DNA of 64,000 bases from Nostoc sp. KVJ20 (GTDB taxonomy: Bacteria > Cyanobacteriota > Cyanobacteriia > Cyanobacteriales > Nostocaceae). Below, piece by piece: positions 17,031-27,096 of this stretch (the first letter of the stretch is position 1; each line of letters begins with the position of its first letter). The notes beneath the pieces were generated by a model. It saw nothing but the letters and a program-made list of their open reading frames with translations. It was not told the origin of the DNA and ran no database searches. The translations under genes and the position numbers were made by a program. The stretch is from the NCBI RefSeq assembly GCF_001712795.1, contig NZ_KV757602.1, positions 16,228-80,227 on the forward strand, written 5' to 3'.

Positions 17031-18464
17031 ATGAACTTTTTTGATAAATTGAATGGAAATATCTTGCAAAATCAAAGCTTACTGTTTGTAGGACTTGATC
17101 CAAATCCAGAGATGATGCCTGTGCGTTATGAATCTGAAGAACTCATTACTGGTTTGGAGAAGTGGTTACAATTCATTATTGCTGAAACTGCTGATTTCGT
17201 CTGTGCTTATAAACCAACACTTGGGTTTTACGAAGCGTTAGGTATTCCTGGTTTAGAACTGCTGTACAAAACTTTAGCAGCTATTCCAGCCCACATCCCA
17301 GTTATTTTAGATGCCAAACACAGTGACTTAAATACTAGTACTATTTTTGCCCGGACTGTGTTTACAGAATGGCAGGTGGATGCAATCACTCTTAGCCCCT
17401 ATACAGGACAAGATCATGTAGCACCTTTTTTGGTCTATCAGGGTAAAGCGGTGTTTATTTTATGCTGTACTTCTAATCCAGGTGCAGAAGCTTTACAACA
17501 ATATCCTACAAACGAATCACCTCTTTATTTACAGGTGGTAAAAGAATCAAAAACTTGGGGAACTCCAGAACAATTGGGTTTGGAAGTGGGAACTACAAAA
17601 CCTGAAGTTTTAGCACTGATCCGAGCGATCGCGCCGGAACGAATTATTATGGCGCGTAGCATCTGGGCGGAGGGTCAAAACCTGAAGCAAATTTTAGAAG
17701 TAGGCTTGAATGCTAACGGTGATGGTTTGCTGATTCCTGTTCCTCAAGATATGTTGGGAAACACACAATTATCTGAGCAAATCCAGTCTTTACGCGCAGA
17801 AATTAATCAAATAAAAGCTGAAATTATTCACGAAAATTCCACGTGTTCTGTGTGGTTTCCTGATGTTTGTTTGCTAAATCAGCATCCCCATCAGGATTTA
17901 ATTTTACAACTTTATGATATTGACTGCATTATGTTTGGCAGCTTTGTCCAAGCATCGGGAGCTATATTTCCTTATTACATCGACTTACGCAAAATTATTT
18001 CCAACCCTCAAGTTTTTAATCAAGTTCTCACAGCTTATGAGGACATTTTGAAAAACCTGAATTTTGATAGGTTAGCAGGTATTCCCTATGGTTCTTTACC
18101 TACTGCGACTGGTTTAGCTTTGCGCCTTCATTGTCCAATGATTTTCCCTCGTAAAGAGGTTAAGGCACACGGAACGCGGAGAGTAATTGAGGGTAACTTT
18201 CATCCGGGTGAAACAGTTGTAGTGGTTGATGATATTCTCATCAGTGGTAAAAGTGTTATGGAAGGGGCAGGAAAGTTAGAATCAGCAGGATTAAATGTTA
18301 ATGATATTGTGGTATTTATCGACCATGAACAAGGGGTAAAAGATAGATTACAACAAAATGGCTATCGTAGTCATGCGGTTTTAACTATTTCAGAAATTAC
18401 TAATACTTTGTATCAAGCAGGGCGAATAAATGAGGAGCAATTTTTAGCTTTTGCTGAAAGTTAA
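17031..18464 (+). CDS. pyrF-pyrE: Bifunctional OMP decarboxylase / orotate phosphoribosyltransferase
   Basis: 477 residues; catalyses the last two steps of UMP synthesis. N-terminal half: type-2 OMP decarboxylase with FVGLDPNPEMMP and the catalytic D94-x-K96-x2-D99 in LDAKHSDLNTS, plus SIWAEGQN. C-terminal part (from about 290): orotate phosphoribosyltransferase with the PRPP loop VVVVDDILISGKSVMEGAG. Order is decarboxylase first, the reverse of the animal UMPS fusion and as found in cyanobacteria. ATGACAAAT heptads end 15 bases before ATG 17031; no clear Shine-Dalgarno is visible. Confidence 0.93.
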   Translation: MNFFDKLNGNILQNQSLLFVGLDPNPEMMPVRYESEELITGLEKWLQFIIAETADFVCAYKPTLGFYEALGIPGLELLYKTLAAIPAHIPVILDAKHSDLNTSTIFARTVFTEWQVDAITLSPYTGQDHVAPFLVYQGKAVFILCCTSNPGAEALQQYPTNESPLYLQVVKESKTWGTPEQLGLEVGTTKPEVLALIRAIAPERIIMARSIWAEGQNLKQILEVGLNANGDGLLIPVPQDMLGNTQLSEQIQSLRAEINQIKAEIIHENSTCSVWFPDVCLLNQHPHQDLILQLYDIDCIMFGSFVQASGAIFPYYIDLRKIISNPQVFNQVLTAYEDILKNLNFDRLAGIPYGSLPTATGLALRLHCPMIFPRKEVKAHGTRRVIEGNFHPGETVVVVDDILISGKSVMEGAGKLESAGLNVNDIVVFIDHEQGVKDRLQQNGYRSHAVLTISEITNTLYQAGRINEEQFLAFAES

Positions 18465-18584
18465 AAATTGGAATAGTAGGGAGCAAGGAATGGGGAAATA
18501 TTTTTCTTATCTATTTTCCCTTAAGTCTATTTAATTCTCAAGTTCAATGTAGAAATTAGAATAATTTTGATTTTAAAATTAACT

Positions 18585-19685
18585 ATGAATTTTTCACTGA
18601 ATCAACTACTTAGATGGTTAATTTTTACGCTACTATTTCCTCTAGCTTTTCTTAATGGTTGGCTAGTATTTTTACTGGTTAAAAATTTTCAACCTGTCGT
18701 AACAATTCTTGTCTTGGCTACCTTGCTGGCATTCGTCTTAAACTATCCTGTTTCAATTATTCAAAAGCGAGGACTTAAACGTGGCTATGCAGTAGCGTTA
18801 GTTTTTATATCAGCATTGATAATTATCATTGCTCTGGGCATTACTTTATTACCCATTGTTTTAGAGCAATTTAATGAGATGGTTAAAGTCTTTCCCCAAT
18901 GGATTGATTCTAGCGAAGAAAAACTTCAGATTGTAAATGAATGGTTTTTTAGACACAGAATAAATGTGAATCTAAGTCAGTTATTAGCAAAAATTACTGA
19001 GCAATTACCCAATGAATTAGAGTTTGTTTCAGACAAGCTTTTAAGCATTATCATAGATACAATTGATAGTATTTCTGAGGCGTTAATCATTGTAGTTCTG
19101 ACTTTTTATCTATTGTTAGATGGGCCAAGGATTTGGGAGGGTATATTTAAGAAGTTACCTGGAAGTATAGCTCAACAGGTAAGCCAGTCTATTCAGCAAA
19201 ACTTCCAAAATTATTTGATTGGCCAGGGAACTTTAGCTTTGCTGATGGGTGTTTCAATAACATTATTATTTTTAGCTTTTCAAGTCCAGTTTGCTTTACT
19301 CTTTGGTTTGGGAGTTGGGCTTTTGAGCTTAATTCCCTTTGGTGATGTCGTCAGTCTTGTTGTAATAACTTTCATCATAGCCACACATAACTTTTGGCTA
19401 GCAGTAAAGGTTTTTGCGGTAGCTGTTGTCATTGACCAGTTAATTGATCAGGCGATCGCACCACGTCTTTTAGGTAAAATTACTGGTATTCGACCAATAT
19501 GGGTGTTAATTGCTTTGCTTATCGGAACCAATGTTGGTGGAGTCTTGGGTTTGCTAATCGCGGTTCCTGTAGCTGGTTTTATCAAAGATGTAGCAGATGG
19601 GTTTTCTAAATCTAGTGATTCCGATAATGCTGTTAATGGTGAAGCAGCATCAGAATTGTTGGCAGAAGAATCAATCTCGCCATGA
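18585..19685 (+). CDS. AI-2E family transporter (PerM/YdiK-like permease)
   Basis: 366 residues from ATG 18585 (an in-frame TTG at 18567 is less likely). Eight or so membrane helices: two N-terminal, a soluble loop of about 100 residues (QFNEMVKVFPQWIDS...), then the C-terminal bundle with LLIVVLTFYLLLDGPRIW, FQNYLIGQGTLALLMG and the conserved DQLIDQAIAPRLLGKITGIRPIWVLIALLIGTNVGGVLGLLIAVPVAG. Members export varied small molecules or ions; the substrate cannot be inferred. The last 20 residues are polar and variable. It is followed by a nine-unit heptad repeat. Confidence 0.9.
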   Translation: MNFSLNQLLRWLIFTLLFPLAFLNGWLVFLLVKNFQPVVTILVLATLLAFVLNYPVSIIQKRGLKRGYAVALVFISALIIIIALGITLLPIVLEQFNEMVKVFPQWIDSSEEKLQIVNEWFFRHRINVNLSQLLAKITEQLPNELEFVSDKLLSIIIDTIDSISEALIIVVLTFYLLLDGPRIWEGIFKKLPGSIAQQVSQSIQQNFQNYLIGQGTLALLMGVSITLLFLAFQVQFALLFGLGVGLLSLIPFGDVVSLVVITFIIATHNFWLAVKVFAVAVVIDQLIDQAIAPRLLGKITGIRPIWVLIALLIGTNVGGVLGLLIAVPVAGFIKDVADGFSKSSDSDNAVNGEAASELLAEESISP

Positions 19686-19694
19686 GTGATTCTG

Positions 19695-19757
19695 GAGTAA
19701 TGAGTAATGAGTAATGAGTAATGAGTAATGAGTAATGAGTAATGAGTAATGAGTAAA
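19695..19757. repeat. GAGTAAT heptad repeat, about nine units
   Basis: A near-perfect GAGTAAT tandem of 63 bases lies between convergent genes. It is the cleanest STRR in the window. The following bases to 19894 hold ACTCCTGAATTCTG words; no terminator is obvious. Confidence 0.95.
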
Positions 19758-19894
19758 TACCCATTTCTCATCCACTTATTACTCATTTAAAGTCCTTTGA
19801 TATCCTCACCGGGCTTAAAGCTACGGTGATTCCAATCTTGACTCCTGACTCCTGAATTCTGTTCGATAAAAGATTGACTCAGGTTTCCATAAGC

Positions 19895-21406
19895 TTACGA
19901 TAACTGGAAGACAGAACTGTTGTTTGGATCAATATTTGTACTAATGTCAGCTTGGGTAAAGGTAGTGCCAAAGAGGGTCAATAACAACTGTCCAGTACCA
20001 AAACCTGCATTATTAGCGATGCCATCTCCTAAGAGGAACTGACTATTACCGTTGACAATACGCACGTCTATTGCACCAATACCACCAAAAGAAAGGATAT
20101 CTCCCCCTGTTCCCGTTACAAATTCGTTGATTCGGTCTTGACCATCACCCAAGTTATAGCGAATGGTATCGCTGCCATTTCCTCCAGTAAGTGTGTCATT
20201 GCCAGTGCCACCATTGAGATAGTCATTACCTGCACCACCGGTGAGATTGTCAGCGCCAGCACCACCAAACAAGGTGTCATTTCCACCGCCACCAAATAGA
20301 GAATCAGCGCCTAAACCGCCGTCTAGATAATCATTCCCTGCATTACCAATTAAGGTGTCATTCCCAGCAAAGCCAAAGAGATTATCGTTGCTGCTGGTTC
20401 CGGTGAGGGTGTTGTTAAATTCATCTCCAATATCTAGACCAATTGCATCATCTGCGATCGCACCTGTAAGATCCGCTCCCACGAAAATGGCATCGGTAAA
20501 GTCCCCTTTAGACAGATTAGCGTTCCTCAAGTTGGCATCCGTGAAATTTGCACCAACGGCAAGTCCATTAAAAAAAAGACCTTCTGCGTTGGCTTGGGTA
20601 AAGTTAGCTCCACTCAAATCAGTATCAGCAAAGTCAGCCCCACTCAAGTTTGTTACTGTAACATTGCCATTGGCATCTCTAAAGGAACTAAAATCAGCAC
20701 CAGTTAAAATCAAATCTTCTGCGGAAACGTTGCTGAAATTCGCACCACGAAAACTAACATTACCTGACTGTGTTGGATTTAGTAGTTCTACATCACTGAT
20801 GGAGAGATCACTGAAATTAGCCAGATCAAAAATAGAGTTTTGTAAGGTAAAATCGGTCAAGTTTGTCAGACGAAAGTCAGCACCCGTTGCATCGACGTTG
20901 ACCAAAATAGTACTATCCAACTCAGCCTCTAGAAAGCTGGCATTCACGAGCGTTGCACCTGTAAAGTCAGCGGCTTTTAGCTTCGCCTTAAATAAATCGG
21001 CTCCCGTGAAGTTAGCACCTCTCAGGTTGGGGCGCTCAGATTGTTCACCACTGAGATTAGCTTCCCGCAAATTAGCATTAGTCAGGTTTGCGTTTGATAG
21101 ATTGATGAATTTCGTGTTAATCAACGACAGATTAGCCTGTCTCAAATTGGCTCCACTGAAATTGACATTTTCTAATGTCGCCTTGAACAAATTAGCTGGT
21201 TGAGGAAAGCTGTTATTAGGGGCAAAAATTGCACCAGATGCATTTACGTTAAATAGCTTTGCTTCTTCAAAGTTAGTGCCTCGCAGCCCTGTATTGACGA
21301 ATTGAACATTTGTGAGGGTAGCTTTGAAAAAATTGGAGCCATTTAAGTTTTGACCGTTAAAATTGTTTCCGACTAGGCTCTGTTCACTAAAGTTGAAAGC
21401 TGTCAT
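19895..21406 (-). CDS. Pentapeptide-repeat protein fused to RTX calcium-binding repeats
   Basis: 503 residues. Residues about 1-325 are pentapeptide repeats (A(N/D)LxxA pattern, e.g. [15 protein letters not shown]), a right-handed quadrilateral helix. Residues about 335-430 are RTX nonapeptides (GGxGxDxLx, e.g. [17 protein letters not shown]), which bind calcium in secreted proteins. A C-terminal region ([16 protein letters not shown]...) resembles the terminal domain of cyanobacterial type I-secreted RTX proteins. No N-terminal signal, consistent with type I export; no exporter is encoded nearby. Start ATG 21406 has AGGAG in front. Likely extracellular or surface. Confidence 0.9.
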   Translation of the reverse strand: MTAFNFSEQSLVGNNFNGQNLNGSNFFKATLTNVQFVNTGLRGTNFEEAKLFNVNASGAIFAPNNSFPQPANLFKATLENVNFSGANLRQANLSLINTKFINLSNANLTNANLREANLSGEQSERPNLRGANFTGADLFKAKLKAADFTGATLVNASFLEAELDSTILVNVDATGADFRLTNLTDFTLQNSIFDLANFSDLSISDVELLNPTQSGNVSFRGANFSNVSAEDLILTGADFSSFRDANGNVTVTNLSGADFADTDLSGANFTQANAEGLFFNGLAVGANFTDANLRNANLSKGDFTDAIFVGADLTGAIADDAIGLDIGDEFNNTLTGTSSNDNLFGFAGNDTLIGNAGNDYLDGGLGADSLFGGGGNDTLFGGAGADNLTGGAGNDYLNGGTGNDTLTGGNGSDTIRYNLGDGQDRINEFVTGTGGDILSFGGIGAIDVRIVNGNSQFLLGDGIANNAGFGTGQLLLTLFGTTFTQADISTNIDPNNSSVFQLS

Positions 21407-21450
21407 ATTATGCTCCTCAAAAAAAAATAAGCGGTTTCAAAGTTAAGGAA

Positions 21451-23487
21451 TCAAGCTGGTTTTTGTACTTCAACTTGTTGTTGAGAAGTCTCTTGTTGCA
21501 GTTGCTCTTGTAACCAGGAAGAGAAAAGTTCGTTGAGCAACCGTTGCTGCATAGGTTCATTAAGTTGGGCTGGTATCAGCTTTTCCAGCCGCACAATTAC
21601 CCACCAATCTCCGATGTGGGTTGGTAGCGATACCTGCTCTGGTTGGCTGATGGCGAGGATTCGGGCTAGTTTGGGATGGGGTGTACTCAATGCAACTGGC
21701 CCCACTAAGCCACCAGCTTGAGCTTCTCCACCTTGAGAGTATTGCCTTGCAATTTCAGCAAAGGACTGTTCACCTTCTACAAGACGGAAGTAAAGTTCTT
21801 GAGCAACAGCCGCATCCCGAAGGCGAATTAAAGAGTAGATAACATGATCAAGCTTTGGCTTGAGTTTGTAAAAGTGGGAGTCTAATTTACTACCCCAAGT
21901 GGCTTGTTTAAACTTTTCAATTCTCAGGTTGCGGGTTGCTAAATCTAAAAATTGTGTTTCAGTTATGTTCTGCTGCTGCAACCAATTTTGACGTTGAGCT
22001 TCTAATGTCAATTGATGCTGTTTGCACAAGTCTTGGTAACACTTGGCTTCTTCTTCTGGTGTGCAGCTAAAGGGTGTGATTGCTTCATCAATCAAAAGTT
22101 CTTCCCGGAGCTTTGAAAGTAATTGGTATCGATTCAAGAGAGGGATAATCTCTTGAGTTGTTACCGTCTGGTTATGCACTTGTAAGAGTGTTGTTGATGA
22201 ATTTGAGTGATTCTCTAAAGTCGTGGTAATCAGTTCTAACTGAGCTTTTTTATGTAGAGAAATTAGATTACTGCTCTGATTTTCTTGCTGTTGTATCCAT
22301 TGCAGATGTTGGGGTAATAACTGCGACAAGTTATAGCGCTCTAAGATTGTTTCCCTGGCTTTGACCCTAATTGAGGCCATTTTGTCTGGATGGGTGAGTG
22401 CTTCTGTAATGCGATCGCAAATTTCTTGGGGTGAAAAAAAGTCTACCAACAGACCATTAACACCATCTTGGATCACCTCAGTTACGGGAGCAGTTTTGGC
22501 AGCTACCAGCAAGCAACCTACAGATAAAGCCTCCAACATTGACCAAGACAAGACAAAGGGACGGGTGAGATAAACATGGACAGAAGAAGCTTGGAGAACT
22601 TGCAGGTATTCAGAATAAGGTAGCCAACCTGTAAAGTGAACTCTGCTTAGATCAAGATCATATTTTTCCAGCATCACCTCTTTGTAGGTTTTGCCATCAG
22701 GTAGTTGTTTGCCGTAAGCTACACGGTTTTCTCCCACAATTACGACATGGCAATGCGGACGTTGTTGTTGGAGTAAAGCCACCGCCTCGATAAACTGAGG
22801 AAATCCTCGATAAGGCTCCATACCCCGCGCTACATAAGTGACGATTTCTTTGGCGTGAGAAAGGTCTAGATTGATGCGTGGGAGAATTAACTTTGCTCCC
22901 GGTTTGGGGCAAAAGAATTCTGTGTCAATGCCATCATGAAGGACATTGATTTTATTGTGATATTCCGAGGGAAATTGCTGACGCTGCCAATAAGTGGGAG
23001 AAAGACCGCGATCGCAACTATATAAATCCTGTAGAATCGGAGCATTTTTAACCCGAATCCGGGCTTTATCGTCAGCGCTTAAGGGTTCGCTGCGATCGAA
23101 ATCGGCATCAGAGCCATGAGCATGATAAAACCACTCGAAATAGCATAGTAATTTGGCATCGGGAAAAATATCTTTGATGAATAAAGTCGGCCCCCAACCC
23201 GAATGACCATAGACTACATCAGGAATAAAGCTTTGGGCTTTGAGTTTTTCTGCCAGCCTATAAACACCTTGACCCTGAAGGACAGCATTTTCTAGAGGTC
23301 TAACATAGTGATGAGTTTCGGGACGAGCTTCTCGTGTAGGGCTATAGATGACCTTATTAACGCCTGGTAAATTATCTTCCTGACGAGTAGTTCCAAAGAA
23401 TACTTGGTTATCTTTGTCTTTGGCTAAAGCAGCAGCTACATGGCGAAATTGGGCAGGAAAATTTGGATGCAGAAATAAAATTCGCAT
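21451..23487 (-). CDS. Family 4 glycosyltransferase fused to a parvulin-like prolyl isomerase
   Basis: 678 residues. Residues 1-400 are a GT-B glycosyltransferase: MRILFLHPNFPAQFRHVA, DVVYGHSGWG, VLHDGIDTEFF, VARGMEPYRGFPQFIEA, VHFTGWLPYSEYLQVL and SWSMLEALSVGCLLVA; the usual first Glu of the ExxxxxxxE loop is not obvious. Residues about 430-665 match the SurA/PpiC-like isomerases that cyanobacteria encode beside RTX or peptide exporters: a helical N-part, then LYFRLVEGEQSFAEIARQYSQGGEAQAGGLVGPV. The fusion lies between two RTX genes on the same strand (44-base gap to the downstream one). It may glycosylate and fold the exported RTX products; that is inference. Confidence 0.88.
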   Translation of the reverse strand: MRILFLHPNFPAQFRHVAAALAKDKDNQVFFGTTRQEDNLPGVNKVIYSPTREARPETHHYVRPLENAVLQGQGVYRLAEKLKAQSFIPDVVYGHSGWGPTLFIKDIFPDAKLLCYFEWFYHAHGSDADFDRSEPLSADDKARIRVKNAPILQDLYSCDRGLSPTYWQRQQFPSEYHNKINVLHDGIDTEFFCPKPGAKLILPRINLDLSHAKEIVTYVARGMEPYRGFPQFIEAVALLQQQRPHCHVVIVGENRVAYGKQLPDGKTYKEVMLEKYDLDLSRVHFTGWLPYSEYLQVLQASSVHVYLTRPFVLSWSMLEALSVGCLLVAAKTAPVTEVIQDGVNGLLVDFFSPQEICDRITEALTHPDKMASIRVKARETILERYNLSQLLPQHLQWIQQQENQSSNLISLHKKAQLELITTTLENHSNSSTTLLQVHNQTVTTQEIIPLLNRYQLLSKLREELLIDEAITPFSCTPEEEAKCYQDLCKQHQLTLEAQRQNWLQQQNITETQFLDLATRNLRIEKFKQATWGSKLDSHFYKLKPKLDHVIYSLIRLRDAAVAQELYFRLVEGEQSFAEIARQYSQGGEAQAGGLVGPVALSTPHPKLARILAISQPEQVSLPTHIGDWWVIVRLEKLIPAQLNEPMQQRLLNELFSSWLQEQLQQETSQQQVEVQKPA

Positions 23488-23537
23488 TGCTCTTTGATTA
23501 TTAGTAGTTCTCCAAGGGAACTTGGCGGGTAAAGGTG

Positions 23538-23679
23538 AAATGGCACTAAGTTAATCACAAAGCCCTGATATAACTGGCTTTTTGAGTGTGAGGAGTGTGG
23601 GATAGTGAGGAGATAAAAAAAAGTTTCCTAACTTCCCACACCCTGCCCTGACGAGGTTTTAGCTTTTCTTAGTGCCATT
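23538..23679. mobile_element. MITE-like element, family C, with 12-bp direct repeat
   Basis: Terminal inverted repeats AATGGCACTAAG (23539-23550) and its complement (23668-23679) enclose about 140 bases without an ORF. CGGGTAAAGGTG occurs exactly at both outer borders (23526-23537 and 23680-23691), a 12-bp apparent target duplication. Downstream to 23985 lie GCGAATT heptads (about 23738-23757) and a GTCTCCTGCC.../GGCAGGAGA-like hairpin near 23811-23849. Confidence 0.82.
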
Positions 23680-23985
23680 CGGGTAAAGGTGTTTTATTGC
23701 AAATTGCGTTAGCGGAGCGGGGCGTTAGCCCATTGCGAATTGCGAATTGCGAATTAGTTTCATCCCTTTCCCCAATCTTCACCCTGCATTTTTGGGTTGG
23801 CAGACTATTAGTCTCCTGCCGTCTTCAACTATAAAGACAGCAGGAGAGATAAAATTGAAACAATCAACGCCAAAAGTGGCTCAGTACGTTATCGTGACGC
23901 TGCGGCTGCTCTGTTGATTTTCTGGGTACTATCAGGTGTGTGCTACTTGGCTGGTACCCAAGTACACCGCCTGGTTGCCCATTTC

Positions 23986-25305
23986 TTACGATAGAAAATC
24001 GAATTCTGTGACCAGTGCAGGAGCCACGTTAATTACAGTCGCTAACAGTTCGCCAGTTTCAGTAATGGAAATCCGACTACTAGCTTGACCATTAATAACA
24101 ACACGGCTGATTGTGAGTTCCTCAAACGGTAAGTCAACCTGGAAGAAATCTATACCATCCTGGAAGTCAGTGATAATGTCGCCGACAGGAGCAGGTACAG
24201 GTGGTTCGCCGGGATCTGGTACTTCAAACCCTACTTCTTCCAACACAAATATGTCAGTACCCGCACCGCCAGTCAGGGTGTCGCGTGCGGTTTGACCTTC
24301 CTCGGCGTCTTGTCCACCGAACAGGGTGTCATTGCCAGCACCGCCTACAAGGCTATCAACTCCTGTTCCACCATCAAGATTGTCATCACCACCTTGACCC
24401 AACAGGGTATCATCGCCAGAACCGCCCACTAGGGTGTCAAAACCACCCCCACCTAAAAGGGAGTCGTCGCCGTCAAATTCTTCGGGTCCACCTTCTAAGA
24501 AGTCAGCTTCAGCACCGCCTTGGAGAGTATCATTGCCAGCTCCCCCAAAAAGGGTACTAGTACCAAGACCACCATTGAGGCTGTCATTGCCATCTCCACC
24601 ATCGAGGGTGTCAAAACCATCCCCACCTAAGAGGATGTCATCACCACCTAAGCCATCGAGGAAGTCATCGCCGGTTCCGCCATCGAGGTAGTCATTGCCA
24701 CCACCACCTAAGCTATCAGCATCGCCTTGGAGAGTGTCGTTACCATCTCCACCAAAAAGGGTATCAGCGCCAGCCGCACCCAAAGTGTCATCACCGATCA
24801 GGAAATCATCACCGCCTAAGCCATCGAGGAAATCATTGCCAGCGCCGCCATCAAGGGTATCACCCTCTATAAAGCTGTCACTGCCAACCAGCGAGTCTGC
24901 ACCTGCCCCACCATTGAGATTGCTCTTACCGAAACTGTTATTAGCAGTTGTCAGAGTGTCATTACCAGCTCCGCCGAACAGAGTATCCTCGAAGCCACCA
25001 AAGAGCAAGTCATTACCAGCGCCGCCATCGAGGAAGTTTTTCTCATCAAGAATATCGTCCTCACTCTGCCCACCATAGAGGGTGTCATTACCGCCCTCAC
25101 CAAAGAGGGAGTCCTCGCCAGCATCCCCAAATAGTCTGTCGGCACCGGCTCCACCAAACAGAGTATCTTTATCTTCCCCACCTCGAATGAGGTCATTACC
25201 ACCTGATCCTAATAACAGATCATCACCAGCAAAGCCGCGAATCGTGTCAGCTGCACTAGTACCTTGAAGGGTATCGGAATCGGGTGTTCCATTTCTAATT
25301 GCCAT
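23986..25305 (-). CDS. RTX-repeat calcium-binding protein
   Basis: About 439 residues from ATG 25305, chosen because AAGGA lies eight bases upstream and the protein then begins MAIRNGTPDSDTLQGTSAAD, a typical start for these proteins; the frame itself reaches 25398. Nearly the whole length is RTX nonapeptides (GGxGNDTLxGGxG), in more than twenty copies, then a compact C-terminal domain (GDIITDFQDGIDFFQVDLP...LTISRVVINGQA) common to cyanobacterial RTX proteins. No signal peptide, fitting type I secretion. No catalytic domain, so a structural or adhesive surface protein is likely. The GT4-parvulin gene lies downstream on the same strand. Confidence 0.9.
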   Translation of the reverse strand: MAIRNGTPDSDTLQGTSAADTIRGFAGDDLLLGSGGNDLIRGGEDKDTLFGGAGADRLFGDAGEDSLFGEGGNDTLYGGQSEDDILDEKNFLDGGAGNDLLFGGFEDTLFGGAGNDTLTTANNSFGKSNLNGGAGADSLVGSDSFIEGDTLDGGAGNDFLDGLGGDDFLIGDDTLGAAGADTLFGGDGNDTLQGDADSLGGGGNDYLDGGTGDDFLDGLGGDDILLGGDGFDTLDGGDGNDSLNGGLGTSTLFGGAGNDTLQGGAEADFLEGGPEEFDGDDSLLGGGGFDTLVGGSGDDTLLGQGGDDNLDGGTGVDSLVGGAGNDTLFGGQDAEEGQTARDTLTGGAGTDIFVLEEVGFEVPDPGEPPVPAPVGDIITDFQDGIDFFQVDLPFEELTISRVVINGQASSRISITETGELLATVINVAPALVTEFDFLS

Positions 25306-27096
25306 AAATGAATCCTTGCTTTTGGGTTTCAAAAAAGTATTTGGCTTGTTTACAACTAAGTTAGTTGTTGTAATTCTCATCACTTCCCCCTCTCTCAAGT
25401 TTGAGAGAGGGGCGATTAAGAAATGATGAGAAGATATTGGAAGAGATCATCAAACTTACACTGCATAACTACACGATTAGGCATCTGCAAATCACATCCT
25501 TTGAATTGCTTGAACAATCACAATGTCATTTGTGAATCATTAATAGCTGTGTATTTTTGGTAATACGAAATTGTCAGAGATATTATTTTGTTGACAACAT
25601 AATATTCCTGGCTCACCTAATGTTTACCAGAGATTTCATTGCCTTCATTTAATGTTGTAAATGAAGTTATAAAAAAATATCTTTGGCAACTTGGTATAAT
25701 GCGGCATCACAAAAATGGACAGTTGTAGCTTCTGCTAACAATTAGAAGCAACAATGACCACAATTCAAATATGATGCGATCGCACACCTTTACTTATCAC
25801 CTTCTTAAAGTTAAGTTTCACTAACCAGAACTCCCATTTTGGATGAGGTAAAGGTAAAGGTTATGATTTCGACTTTAGGTAAATAGGTCTTTTAACCTTT
25901 GATTTCTTTCGGAAACAAAGTGTGCGTCAACCTTATTTGGTGATGCATATTCTGTGTAGGACATATACTAGTTGGCAACTTAGCCACAATAGTAAATCAT
26001 GACCGCACAGTTATTTGATTCGCCTGATTCATTTCACAATCCGAATTTACATGATTACGTTTTTCCAGTTAGCTTATAAATCGATACACCACTGAACACT
26101 AGCCGAGAGCCGAGATCGATACACCACTGAATACTAGCCGAGAGCCAAGATTGATAATGAGAACTGTAGGGCTTTTAATAAGATCACTATCAGACAATAA
26201 TGATCTTTTGCATTAATAGCTGCACGAACACTCTTATGCAAGCAAGAAAAGCTGCTGACTTTTCTCCAAGTACCAGAATTTTCACTCCGAAGTTTCAAAA
26301 ACTTCTTAATCTGTAAAAACTTCTGACTACACCTGATGATATTTATAACGATGGATTAGTAAGCACAATCAAATTTTCATCCATGTTACATATATTTGTA
26401 TAGTAAGCTATTTCTGTCAATATAGGTATATAAAGTTATGCCTAAAGACAGAGAACAGAACTATTTAATAAATTTTTTGCAGCATTTTATACTAGTTTTT
26501 AAACACATTTTTTTCTTTTTAAAGAGTAAAATAGTCAAATAAATTTTGCAGAAATCGACTAAACTAAATGCGTGTTTAGCTATTAAGTAAAACGACAATG
26601 CATACAGAGGGTGACAAGATGGTAAAAATTATTTCCCAAAAAACCACATGGATTTTTATTAGTTAAAAATTTTACTTAATAACAAAAAATCTATGTTTAG
26701 GCTTTATTTATGTCAACTCTGGTAAGTGGGTGAAGTTATTACTCAATAGATGTTGATGGATTTTGCTTAACTTCAATATATTCTCAAATTTATGATGAAA
26801 ATGCAAGGACAGATAAGACATTTAAGCAGCTAGTTATCACGAAATAAATAGGAGGGCACGAATAAACATAAGTATAGTAAAGATAGGTAAACGACGCTAA
26901 AAGACTATTTACTGGTGGTTTGAATCCTTTACTTCTATCTTGTTTTAACGACAAATATTTACTTTAACATCTTGAAAAGAAGGAAATATTTTGTAAATTA
27001 GTGGTCAATTGCAAGTTTAAATAATCTATTATTTTATTTTTTGAGATTAAAATTAGGGCTAAAGATTACTTCATTAAGCTAATTAGGCGGACAGTA
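25306..27096. other. Gene-free region (about 1.8 kb, 2.2 kb with the following spacer)
   Basis: No ORF of 60 codons or more and no recognisable RNA gene. It is AT-rich with scattered T/A tracts. It holds two copies of a 35-bp repeat at 26080-26149 and two very short ORFs of doubtful reality (25999-26079; 26598-26666). A GGAGG motif at 26852 has no convincing ORF behind it. Promoters for the RTX gene must lie at its left end. Unusually long for this gene-dense window. Confidence 0.6.
26080..26149. repeat. 35-bp tandem duplication
   Basis: Two head-to-tail units at 26080-26114 and 26115-26149 share ATCGATACACCACTGAA.ACTAGCCGAGAGCC with two mismatches, followed by a degenerate ATTGAT. Only two copies with no spacers, so not CRISPR. 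Confidence 0.9.

Noticed and set aside
20355..21203. 282-codon plus-strand frame
   Set aside because: Antisense shadow of the pentapeptide/RTX gene; its Ser/Ala/Lys/Leu repeats are the complement of the pentapeptide DNA, with no start signal.
24113..25267. Several plus-strand frames rich in Pro/Ser/Arg
   Set aside because: Complements of RTX nonapeptide DNA on the opposite strand; low-complexity and without ribosome-binding sites.
25999..26079. 26-codon ORF (MTAQLFDSPDSFHNP...)
   Set aside because: Has a start and stop but no ribosome-binding site, and too short to support alone; it runs directly into the tandem duplication.
26080..26149. Possible CRISPR
   Set aside because: Only two abutting 35-bp units, no spacers and no cas genes in the window.
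26598..26666. 22-codon ORF starting ATGCATACAGAGGG
   Set aside because: No Shine-Dalgarno and no recognisable sequence; chance is sufficient.
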